DNA from: Bacteroidota bacterium
GTDB lineage: Bacteria; Bacteroidota; Bacteroidia; Bacteroidales; JAKIYJ01
Direction: 5' to 3'
Length of the DNA: 9,598 nucleotides
Assembly (NCBI GenBank): GCA_022708585.1
Contig: JAKIYJ010000043.1
Coordinates: 1-9,598, forward strand
The notes under the pieces are model-generated. The model did no database searches, was not told the DNA's origin, and saw nothing but the letters and a program-made list of their open reading frames with translations. The translations under genes were made by a program, and so were the position numbers. Shown here in pieces: positions 1 through 6,287 of this stretch. Positions within the stretch are counted from its first letter, which is position 1. The number at the start of each line of letters is the position of its first letter.

Positions 1-111
1 TCCAAGGCGGATTTAAAAACACATTATGGCATTTGTGTTATAATAGTTAAATATAATAATATATTAAAAATTTGTTAATTATGATTTTAACTGTTTTTAT
101 TGCAACATTTT

Positions 112-182
112 TATTGAATAGAGCCATTTATTTTATTAAATAAAATAGTTCAAAATAAAAATGACTCTTCGCAATAGACTCA
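112..182. repeat. Degenerate palindromic repeat, relative of the element at 5273-5413
   Basis: Positions 149-182 match 5378-5411 at 30 of 34 bases (starting TTCAAAATAAAAATGA and ending TAGACTCA in both); extending left to 142 gives about 36 of 41. The right arm (about 153-176) also pairs imperfectly with a left arm at about 113-137, built around ATTG, AGAG and CATTT blocks, so this copy could fold into a long imperfect hairpin. The outer left end seen in the other copy is not recognisable here, which suggests a decayed or partial copy. Function unknown; a dead miniature transposable element or an intergenic palindromic repeat both fit. Confidence 0.6.
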
Positions 183-226
183 ATGTTTTTATATTAAATT
201 AATAGTAACAATAAAAGTCAAAAATC

Positions 227-287
227 TTAACATTTATCTTAACACTTTTTAACTTCTTTATTAACATTTATTAACGTTTCCTATAAC
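227..287. promoter_or_regulatory. Phased direct-repeat array of TTAAC motifs (possible operator)
   Basis: TTAAC occurs at 227, 239, 249, 261 and 271, and a one-mismatch copy ATAAC at 283. The spacing alternates 12, 10, 12, 10, 12, so the unit is about 22 bp, close to two helical turns, and all motifs lie on one DNA face. The array ends 9 bp before the -7 element at 297-304 and covers the place where a -33 box would be. Tandem direct repeats with about 11-bp spacing are the usual binding pattern of OmpR/PhoB-type response regulators; that a protein of this kind binds here is inference. In AT-rich DNA some repeats arise by chance. Confidence 0.4.
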
Positions 288-296
288 ATAAAGTTT

Positions 297-304
297 TATT
301 TTTG
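297..304 (+). promoter_or_regulatory. Candidate -7 promoter element for the moxR-bat operon
   Basis: TATTTTTG fits the Bacteroidota sigma-ABfr -7 consensus TAnnTTTG exactly and lies 21 bp before the moxR start codon, giving a short leader of roughly 10-17 nt. No TTTG-like -33 box is present at the normal 19-21 bp spacing; the TTAAC array occupies that place instead. This would be consistent with an activator-dependent promoter, which is inference. Confidence 0.45.
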
Positions 305-325
305 TCATCATAAAAAGATAATGTT

Positions 326-1321
326 ATGGAATCCAATTTAGATATTAGAGAATTAAATGACAAAATACAGAGGGAAAGTGTCATTGTAGATATTATACAG
401 ATAGAAATGAATAAAGTTATAGTAGGGCAAAAGCAGATGATTGAACGTTTGCTTATTGGGCTGCTTGCTAATGGGCATATTTTGCTTGAAGGAGTTCCAG
501 GACTGGCTAAGACCCTCGCAATTAAGTCTCTTGCTAACGCTATTGATGCAAAATTTTCAAGAATTCAGTTTACTCCCGATTTGCTTCCAGCAGATCTTAT
601 AGGAACTATGATTTACAGTCAGAAAAAAGAAGAATTTACTGTAAAAAAAGGACCATTGTTTGCCAATTTTATTCTTGCCGATGAAATTAATCGTGCTCCT
701 GCAAAAGTTCAAAGTGCTTTACTTGAAGCTATGCAGGAACGACAGGTGACAATTGGAGATAATACTTATAAATTACCTGAACCTTTCCTTGTTCTTGCCA
801 CACAAAATCCTATAGAACAAGAGGGTACTTATCCATTGCCAGAAGCTCAGGTAGACCGATTCATGCTTAAAGTAGTTATTTCATATCCTAAAAAAGAAGA
901 AGAAAAAATTATACTTCGGCAAAATGTTACTAATGAAATGACGTCTACTTCTATTGTGTTAAAACCTGAAGATATTATTAAGGCAAGAACAGTTACACGT
1001 GAAGTATATTTAGATGAAAAAATCGAAAATTATATAACCGATATAGTTTTTGCTTCTCGTTATCCACAAGATTATGGACTTGATAAATTTAATGGACTCA
1101 TTAGTTTCGGAGCATCGCCACGTGCAAGTATTAACCTTGCCCTTGCTGGCAAAGCTTATGCCTTTCTTAGAAAAAGAGGTTATGTCATTCCCGAAGATAT
1201 TAGAGCAGTTTGTCATGATGTATTACGTCATCGTATTGGTTTGACTTATGAAGCAGAAGCTGAAAATATAACTACCGAAGAGATAATAAGCGAAATACTG
1301 AATCACGTAGAAGTACCATGA
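326..1321 (+). CDS. moxR: MoxR family AAA+ ATPase
   Basis: Cytoplasmic AAA+ ATPase of the MoxR/RavA clade, thought to act as a chaperone-like activator of VWA-domain partners encoded beside it. Full-length at 331 residues. Visible landmarks: Walker A GVPGLAKT (56-63), Walker B ILADEINR (116-123) followed by the strongly conserved APAKVQSALLEAMQERQV stretch, sensor 1 ATQNP (158-162), the arginine-finger region EAQVDRF (R178) and sensor 2 GASPRAS (262-268, R266). All catalytic elements look intact. The ATG at 326 is chosen because it gives the usual family N-terminus; the ATG at 321 is out of frame. No clear Shine-Dalgarno is present, as is normal in this phylum. First gene of the cluster, 18 bp before the DUF58 gene, preceded by the candidate promoter at 297-304. 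Confidence 0.95.
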   Translation: MESNLDIRELNDKIQRESVIVDIIQIEMNKVIVGQKQMIERLLIGLLANGHILLEGVPGLAKTLAIKSLANAIDAKFSRIQFTPDLLPADLIGTMIYSQKKEEFTVKKGPLFANFILADEINRAPAKVQSALLEAMQERQVTIGDNTYKLPEPFLVLATQNPIEQEGTYPLPEAQVDRFMLKVVISYPKKEEEKIILRQNVTNEMTSTSIVLKPEDIIKARTVTREVYLDEKIENYITDIVFASRYPQDYGLDKFNGLISFGASPRASINLALAGKAYAFLRKRGYVIPEDIRAVCHDVLRHRIGLTYEAEAENITTEEIISEILNHVEVP

Positions 1322-1339
1322 AATATAAATTGAATTATT

Positions 1340-2215
1340 GTGGAAACAGCAGATCTTGTTAAAAAAGTTAGAAAAATTGAAATTAAAACCAGAGGATTAT
1401 CCCAACATATATTTTCGGGGCAATATCATAGTGCATTCAAAGGTACTGGGATAGCATTTTCGGAAGTAAGGGAATACCAGATAGGGGATGATATACGCTC
1501 TATTGATTGGAACGTTACCGCTCGTTTTAACCATCCTTATGTTAAAATATTTGAAGAAGAAAGAGAGCTTACTGTTATGCTTATGGTTGACGTTAGTAAA
1601 TCAAATGATTTCGGAACGAAGGCTTCTCTTAAAAGAGATTATATCGCTGAAATTTCTGCCGTTTTGTCGTTCTCCGCTATTCAAAATAATGATAAAGTTG
1701 GAGTTATATTTTTTAGCAATAAAATTGAAAAATTTATTCCCCCTAAAAAAGGCACTTCCCATATACTGAAAATTATTAGAGAACTCATTTATTTTAAAGC
1801 TGATAACAAAGGTACTGATATTACTGTTCCTCTGAAATTTTTAACTAATGCTATTAAGAAAAAATGTACTGCTTTTCTTGTTTCCGATTTTTATGCCGGT
1901 AATTTTGAAAATGCTCTTAAAATTGCTTCTCATAAACATGATATTATTGCTATAAAGGTTAATGATATACGTGAAACTGAGATGCCCGATATAGGACTTG
2001 CCAGATTTATAGATAGTGAGACAGGTGAAGAATTGTGGGTAGATACATCATCCGATAATTTGAGAAAAATGTATGCTGAATATTGGAATAATATTAATCA
2101 TAACCTTAAAGATCTTTTTAATAAATGTGGAATTGATAATGTAGAAATTTTTACAGGGGATGATTATGTTAAACCTTTAATAAAACTCTTTAAAATGCGT
2201 GGAGATTCATATTGA
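1340..2215 (+). CDS. DUF58 / VWA-like protein of the MoxR-Bat cluster
   Basis: Soluble DUF58 protein of 291 residues, the usual MoxR partner. The signature DDIRSIDWNVTARFNHPYVK (50-69) with the following FEEERELTVMLMVD is typical of the family. The embedded VWA-like fold keeps a MIDAS motif DVSKS (84-88), with a likely threonine ligand at T159 (GTD) and the aspartate at D183 (VSDF), so metal binding seems retained. No signal peptide or membrane segment is seen. The start is GTG at 1340: an in-frame TGA at 1331-1333 rules out anything upstream, and the N-terminus LVKKVRKIEIKTRGL is conserved in family members and must be kept. It lies 18 bp after moxR and 21 bp before the next gene, so co-transcription is likely. 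A role in passing MoxR ATPase activity to the membrane Bat proteins is inferred from context. Confidence 0.92.
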   Translation: METADLVKKVRKIEIKTRGLSQHIFSGQYHSAFKGTGIAFSEVREYQIGDDIRSIDWNVTARFNHPYVKIFEEERELTVMLMVDVSKSNDFGTKASLKRDYIAEISAVLSFSAIQNNDKVGVIFFSNKIEKFIPPKKGTSHILKIIRELIYFKADNKGTDITVPLKFLTNAIKKKCTAFLVSDFYAGNFENALKIASHKHDIIAIKVNDIRETEMPDIGLARFIDSETGEELWVDTSSDNLRKMYAEYWNNINHNLKDLFNKCGIDNVEIFTGDDYVKPLIKLFKMRGDSY

Positions 2216-2236
2216 TTGGTTAGTTAATTCGTTATT

Positions 2237-3220
2237 ATGTTTAAAATTAAATTTATTATATTTTTAATTGTATTAGCTACAGCTTGTAATGGTGTAACTT
2301 ATGCACAAAAACCACAAGCTGTTGCTACACTGGAAAAAGATACTATATTGGTTGGACAGCAACCCTTTTTATTTTTATCTTGCACTTATCCACTTAAAGC
2401 CGAAATTAATTGGCCTGTGTTTAAAGATACTATCATTAAAGATATTGAAATTATTAGTATTTCAAAATTTGATACTGTTTCTCTTAATAATAATTTTATT
2501 ACCTTATCACAAAAAATCAAAATAACTTCATTCGATTCAGGAAGTTATACTATTCCTCCTTTTAAATTTTCATACTTTTTTAAAAATGATACTTCTATTA
2601 ACGAAATAGAAACATTGCCACTTAAACTTGTTGTTAATCTTATTCCTGTTGATACTACTCTCTCTATTAAAGATATTAAAAAACCGTTAGATTCTCCTTT
2701 AACCTGGCGAGAAGTTTTTCCATGGATAATTGGCATCTTTATATTAATTGCTGTTTCTATTATAGTAATTTATATTGTTAAAAGAATTAGGAAAAAGAAA
2801 CCCTTGATTGGGTTTACAAATAAAAAATATCTCGAACCTCATGAGCAGGCATTGAAAGAACTTGAAGAACTTAAAGCACAAAAACTCTGGGAAAAAGGAA
2901 AAGTAAAAGAATATTATTCAATACTTACTGATATAATTAGAACATATATTTCAAAACGATTTGATATAAAGGCTACTGAAATGACCTCAAATGAAATATT
3001 AAATACTTTGAACAACATTTTTCTTCATGAAGAATGCATTAATAAATTGCAACAGATTTTATTCTGGGCTGATATGGCGAAGTTTGCAAAAGCACAACCT
3101 TTGGTTGATGAAAATATTACAAGTATGGAATATGCAATAGAATTTGTTAATGCTACCAAACCTGTTATAATTGATAACGTTCAAAATAACAATAAAATTG
3201 AAACCAATAATGCCACATAA
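2237..3220 (+). CDS. Small BatD-like membrane protein upstream of batA (DUF4381-type tail)
   Basis: A 327-residue single-pass membrane protein. Residues 1-23 form a signal peptide. Cleavage could be by signal peptidase I after TYA, or lipoprotein-type at C17 in LATAC; the -3 alanine makes that lipobox weak. Residues about 25-155 are an envelope-facing, beta-rich domain starting TLEKDTILVGQQ. A transmembrane helix spans about 163-184 and is followed by basic residues (KRIRKKK), placing the rest in the cytoplasm. The tail (about 217-305) is helical and resembles the BatD tail of this cluster: compare RTYISKRFDIK with WGYTADKFNIP, and ADMAKFAKA with CEFARFAPG. The gene occupies the slot between DUF58 and batA where Bacteroidota carry a conserved uncharacterised gene. 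Its 3' end overlaps batA by 11 bp, suggesting translational coupling. Likely a structural part of the Bat complex; biochemical role unknown. Confidence 0.85.
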   Translation: MFKIKFIIFLIVLATACNGVTYAQKPQAVATLEKDTILVGQQPFLFLSCTYPLKAEINWPVFKDTIIKDIEIISISKFDTVSLNNNFITLSQKIKITSFDSGSYTIPPFKFSYFFKNDTSINEIETLPLKLVVNLIPVDTTLSIKDIKKPLDSPLTWREVFPWIIGIFILIAVSIIVIYIVKRIRKKKPLIGFTNKKYLEPHEQALKELEELKAQKLWEKGKVKEYYSILTDIIRTYISKRFDIKATEMTSNEILNTLNNIFLHEECINKLQQILFWADMAKFAKAQPLVDENITSMEYAIEFVNATKPVIIDNVQNNNKIETNNAT

Positions 3221-4205
3221 TATTGAATTTGCAAATCCCTGGTTATTGTTTTTACTGCTATTGATACCGTTGTTATCAATTTATTATGTTTTTAGTAAAA
3301 AAAAGAAGCAGCCAGGGATTAATATAAGCAGTATTGAAATTTTTAAAAGGGGTCCTGTAACATTAAGGCAACGTTTATTGAATACACCTTTCATTTTAAG
3401 AATGATAGCCCTGTTTTTTTTGATTATTGCATTGGCAAGACCACAAAGTAATTTAAGTCGCCAGGATGTGGAAGTTGAAGGAATTGATATTATGATAACG
3501 ATGGATATTTCGGGGAGTATGCTTGCAAGAGATTTTAAGCCAAACAGGTTAGAAACAGCAAAAAAAATATCTACTGAATTTATTAGAGGAAGGCATAATG
3601 ATAGAATTGGATTGGTTGCCTTCAGCGGTGAGGCTTTTCTGCAATGCCCTCTGACAATTGACCATATTTTGCTCGATACATTATTAAATGCTTTATATAG
3701 TGGTATGATTGAAGATGGTACAGCTATTGGAGATGGGTTAGGGCTTTCTGTTTATCATCTTCGCAAAAGTCTGGCTATTAGTAAAGTTATTATTTTAATT
3801 ACTGACGGTGTTAACAATACAGGCTCAATGGATCCATTAACCGCTGCTGATATTGCTTCTTTATATGGAATAAGAGCTTATACTATTGGCGTTGGCAAAA
3901 TGGGAATGGCTCCTTTCCCTGTTCAAACTCCTTTTGGATTACAATTTATGAATATGGAAGTAAAAATAGATGAAGATTTATGTACAAAAATAGCTGAAAA
4001 AACAGGAGGAAAATATTTCAGAGCACAGAACGAAAACAAACTGAGAGAAATATATAAGGAGATTGATAAACTGGAAAAATCAAAAATTAATGTGAGTCAG
4101 TATAATAGAAAAAAAGAACATTTCTTGCCATTTTTAGTTATTGGATTTTCTCTTTTATTACTTGATAGTTTACTTAAATATACGATTTTTAGAACTTTAC
4201 CTTAA
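3210..4205 (+). CDS. batA: BatA, membrane-anchored VWA-domain protein
   Basis: BatA of the Bacteroides aerotolerance locus, 331 residues. Two N-terminal transmembrane helices (about 10-28, starting FANPWLLFLLLL, and 60-77, ending ALARPQ) are followed by a VWA domain and a C-terminal helix (about 305-322). The MIDAS motif is complete: DISGS (99-103), T171 in DGTAIG and D199 in LITDG. The conserved ARDFKPNRLETAK follows the MIDAS as expected. The ATG at 3210 is preferred over a TTG at 3171, which would add 13 residues lying wholly inside the preceding gene; the FANPW helix normally sits at the very N-terminus. The start overlaps the previous stop (3218-3220) by 11 bp. The VWA domain should bind partner proteins through a divalent metal. 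Paralogous to BatB, 13 bp downstream. Confidence 0.94.
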   Translation: MPHNIEFANPWLLFLLLLIPLLSIYYVFSKKKKQPGINISSIEIFKRGPVTLRQRLLNTPFILRMIALFFLIIALARPQSNLSRQDVEVEGIDIMITMDISGSMLARDFKPNRLETAKKISTEFIRGRHNDRIGLVAFSGEAFLQCPLTIDHILLDTLLNALYSGMIEDGTAIGDGLGLSVYHLRKSLAISKVIILITDGVNNTGSMDPLTAADIASLYGIRAYTIGVGKMGMAPFPVQTPFGLQFMNMEVKIDEDLCTKIAEKTGGKYFRAQNENKLREIYKEIDKLEKSKINVSQYNRKKEHFLPFLVIGFSLLLLDSLLKYTIFRTLP

Positions 4206-4218
4206 AAATTATTGTGTT

Positions 4219-5259
4219 ATGTTAGGTATTAATGTTGCCAATCCTGATTTTGTCTTTTGTTTCGTTGCCTTAGCTGTACTAATAATATTGTATTTGCTTA
4301 TGCTAAAATGGAAAAATAAGGCTTTTGACAAGTTTGGTGATAAAAATATTATAAAATCTCTTTTCCCTGATTATTCTCCCAAAAGACAAAATATCAAGTT
4401 TATTATCTCTCTTTTTGCACTTTTTTTCCTCATTATTGCTATGATTGATCCAAGAGTGGGTTCAAAACTCGGTACCTCAAAACATAAAGGTGCAGATATT
4501 ATAATTACGCTTGATGTTTCAAATTCAATGCTCGCTGAGGATATTAAACCAAATAGACTTGAAAGGGCAAAGCAAACATTAGCACGATATACAGATAAAC
4601 TTGAAGGGTATAAACTTGGACTTGTTGTATTTGCAGGAAAAGCATATCCCAAACTGCCTCTGACACCCGACCTGGCAGCATTTAAAAATATGCTTGAAAC
4701 ATCAGAAGTAGACCAGATACCTGTTCAAGGAACAGCTATAGGAAAAGCCATTGAAATGTCAATTAATATGCTTGCTTCTTCTAAATCAAAAGACAAGGCA
4801 ATTATCCTTATCAGTGATGGTGAAAATTATGAAGATGATGCTGTAAGTGCGGCTAAAATGGCTGCTGAAAACAATATAAAAGTTTTTTCTCTTGGTGTAG
4901 GAACTCCACAAGGAGCCCCTATACCTATATATCAGAACGGTATTAGAAGTGATTTTAAACGCGATAAGGCGGGAAATACCGTAATATCAAAGTTACAGGA
5001 TGTGTTACTTGAACGTATATCTATTGAAGGAGATGGCTTGTATGTTAGAGCTAATAATATTAATGAAGGGTTGGATAAAGTCTTCCAGGAAATACGAAAA
5101 ATGAAAGGCGATGAATTTGAAGAAGCCTGGTTTGTTGAATATGAAGATAGATATCAGTATTTTCTCGCCGTTGCTATTTTGTTGATGGTAATTGAAACCT
5201 TAATCCCTTCTAAAAAAGGCTTGATTGAAAAACTGGATATTTTTTCTGAAAATAAATAA
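4219..5259 (+). CDS. batB: BatB, membrane-anchored VWA-domain protein
   Basis: BatB, 346 residues, with the same plan as BatA: transmembrane helices at about 9-28 and 60-77 (ending IAMIDPRVG), a VWA domain, and a C-terminal helix at about 313-329. MIDAS residues are intact: DVSNS (99-103), T172 in QGTAIG and D200 in ISDGEN. The SMLAEDIKPNRLERAK stretch is nearly the same as in BatA, showing paralogy. The ATG at 4219 is preferred: the frame stays open upstream to a TTG at 4141, but that extension lies mostly inside batA and would add an unusual hydrophobic leader. The gene starts 13 bp after the batA stop. It is followed by a 269-bp gap with an inverted-repeat element, so it may be the last gene of an upstream transcription block. 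Confidence 0.94.
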   Translation: MLGINVANPDFVFCFVALAVLIILYLLMLKWKNKAFDKFGDKNIIKSLFPDYSPKRQNIKFIISLFALFFLIIAMIDPRVGSKLGTSKHKGADIIITLDVSNSMLAEDIKPNRLERAKQTLARYTDKLEGYKLGLVVFAGKAYPKLPLTPDLAAFKNMLETSEVDQIPVQGTAIGKAIEMSINMLASSKSKDKAIILISDGENYEDDAVSAAKMAAENNIKVFSLGVGTPQGAPIPIYQNGIRSDFKRDKAGNTVISKLQDVLLERISIEGDGLYVRANNINEGLDKVFQEIRKMKGDEFEEAWFVEYEDRYQYFLAVAILLMVIETLIPSKKGLIEKLDIFSENK

Positions 5260-5272
5260 TAGTGATTTTAAA

Positions 5273-5413
5273 TATGAGTTCACTCCGAAAAGTCTATAAA
5301 TTAAATTTTCTTAAATTTATCTATATTTTTAATTTATTTATCTATGAAAATTTTAATTTATTATATCAAAAAAATAATTCAAAATAAAAATGATTTTTCG
5401 GAGTAGACTCATA
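5273..5413. mobile_element. Putative miniature inverted-repeat element (MITE-like) between batB and batC
   Basis: The left end ATATGAGTTCACTCCGAAAA (5272-5291) and the right end TTTTCGGAGTAGACTCATAT (5395-5414) are inverted repeats matching at 18 of 20 bases. A TA dinucleotide flanks each side (5273-5274 and 5412-5413), which would fit a TA target duplication, although TA is frequent in such AT-rich DNA. The interior of about 100 bp has no coding capacity. The right half shares 30 of 34 bases (5378-5411) with 149-182 upstream of moxR. A non-autonomous transposable element fits best; a dispersed palindromic regulatory or terminator repeat is the alternative. No transposase is visible in the window. 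Confidence 0.55.
5316..5362. repeat. Imperfect tandem repeat inside the batB-batC element
   Basis: TTTATCTAT occurs at 5316-5324 and again at 5337-5345, 21 bp apart. Each copy is followed by a TTTTAATTTATT stretch (near 5327 and 5351). The repeat lies within the loop of the inverted-repeat element and may simply be replication slippage in AT-rich DNA. Confidence 0.35.
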
Positions 5414-5445
5414 TATTATTATATTAAAAAATAATCTTTTTAAAC

Positions 5446-5477
5446 TCTGTTTTTTGGTCTTTGTCATTTTAATTTTG
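5446..5477 (+). promoter_or_regulatory. Candidate internal promoter for batC-batD-batE
   Basis: TAATTTTG at 5470-5477 fits the Bacteroidota -7 consensus TAnnTTTG exactly. At 20 bp upstream lies TCTG (5446-5449), three of four matches to the -33 TTTG box. This would give a leader of roughly 40-50 nt before the batC ATG. It lies just downstream of the inverted-repeat element, so batCDE could be expressed independently of moxR-batB. Motif match only. Confidence 0.35.
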
Positions 5478-5528
5478 GAGATTAAAAATTTTGTAAATTA
5501 TATGTAACTAATTTTAAATTTTTAAAGT

Positions 5529-6272
5529 ATGTGCAAGTTTTCAATTATTTTTTCAATAATATGCGTTTTTTTCATAAAAAATAATTTATATGCTCAATAT
5601 CCTGAAACTTTAATAAGAAAAGGAAATTCTGAATATAAAAAGGAAAAATATCAGGAAGCTGAAAAACAATATAGAAAAGCCAATCAAAAAGATACTTCTA
5701 ATATAAAAGCATTATTTAATCTTGGTGATGCATTATACAAGCAAAAACAATATAACCAGGCAGCAAAAGTTTTTAATGACCTCTTATCACAGAAACTTGA
5801 TGAGTCCATTAAAGCCAGAGTGTATCATAATCTTGGTAATTCATATCTTAATAGTGCCATATCGAATGATACCCTGAATATGGAAACAAAACAAAATATA
5901 ATAAAGCAAAGTATTGATTCATATAAAAAATCATTACGACTTCAACCTGATGATGATGAAACCAGATATAATTATGTTTACGCTAATAAGTTATTAAAAA
6001 AAATTGAGCAACAGCAACAAAATCAGGAGCAAAACAATAAAAATAATAATAAGCAACAGAATAAAGATGAGCAACAAAATCAACAACAACAAGACAAGGA
6101 TAAGGAAAGCAAGAATCAAAAACAGCAACAGTCTAAACCCGAGATTTCAAAAGAAGATGCCGAAAAAATGTTAGAGGCTCTTAAAAATAATGAAAAAAAC
6201 ACAAGAGAAAAACTTGAAAAAGACAAACAAAAAAAAGTTAATGTAAAAATAAATATTGAAAACGACTGGTAA
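5529..6272 (+). CDS. batC: BatC, TPR protein
   Basis: BatC, 247 residues, an exported TPR protein. An N-terminal signal peptide (1-22) probably cleaves after LYA, before QYPETL. Tetratricopeptide repeats follow: about 26-56 (GNSEYKKEKYQEAEKQYRKA), 60-93 (ALFNLGDALYKQKQYNQAAK) and 97-140 (HNLGNSYLNSA, then SIDSYKKSLRLQPDDDE). Residues 159-202 are a low-complexity tract of Gln, Asn, Lys and Asp, probably a disordered linker. The end (about 206-247) has the conserved SKEDAEKMLEALKNNEKNTR segment and ends IENDW, typical of BatC. It should act as a periplasmic scaffold for the Bat complex. The gene starts 269 bp after batB but only 15 bp before batD, so batC-batD-batE look like one transcription block, perhaps with the promoter at 5446-5477. 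Confidence 0.9.
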   Translation: MCKFSIIFSIICVFFIKNNLYAQYPETLIRKGNSEYKKEKYQEAEKQYRKANQKDTSNIKALFNLGDALYKQKQYNQAAKVFNDLLSQKLDESIKARVYHNLGNSYLNSAISNDTLNMETKQNIIKQSIDSYKKSLRLQPDDDETRYNYVYANKLLKKIEQQQQNQEQNNKNNNKQQNKDEQQNQQQQDKDKESKNQKQQQSKPEISKEDAEKMLEALKNNEKNTREKLEKDKQKKVNVKINIENDW

Positions 6273-6287
6273 AAATATTTTTATATT

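Larger units (their letters stand above)
1..325. other. Gene-free leader upstream of the moxR-bat cluster
   Basis: No convincing coding sequence is visible on either strand. The stretch is extremely AT-rich. It holds, in order, a weak 6-bp hairpin (AACACA 18-23 with TGTGTT 34-39), a degenerate palindromic repeat (112-182), an array of TTAAC motifs (227-287) and a Bacteroidota-type -7 promoter element (297-304) just before the moxR start. The last three are listed separately. What lies to the left of position 1 cannot be seen. Confidence 0.7.

Noticed and set aside
18..39. Six-base hairpin AACACA/TGTGTT as a terminator of an upstream gene
   Set aside because: The stem is too short and AT-rich, there is no T-run on the plus strand, and no upstream gene is visible to judge it.
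81..143. A 20-codon ATG open frame encoding a hydrophobic peptide upstream of moxR
   Set aside because: It overlaps the left arm of the palindromic repeat, has no promoter or ribosome-binding support, and hydrophobic codons are expected by chance in T-rich DNA.
1010..1216. Minus-strand open frame inside moxR
   Set aside because: Antisense shadow of a strongly conserved AAA+ gene, with no recognisable protein features.
3171..3209. TTG-initiated N-terminal extension of BatA (13 residues)
   Set aside because: It lies entirely inside the preceding gene, and the ATG at 3210 places the conserved FANPW helix at the normal N-terminal position.
4141..4218. TTG-initiated N-terminal extension of BatB (26 residues)
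   Set aside because: It lies mostly inside batA and shows no BatB-like sequence; the ATG at 4219 gives the usual family start.
4371..4652. Minus-strand open frame inside batB
   Set aside because: Antisense shadow of the BatB transmembrane and VWA region; the plus-strand frame is clearly the coding one.
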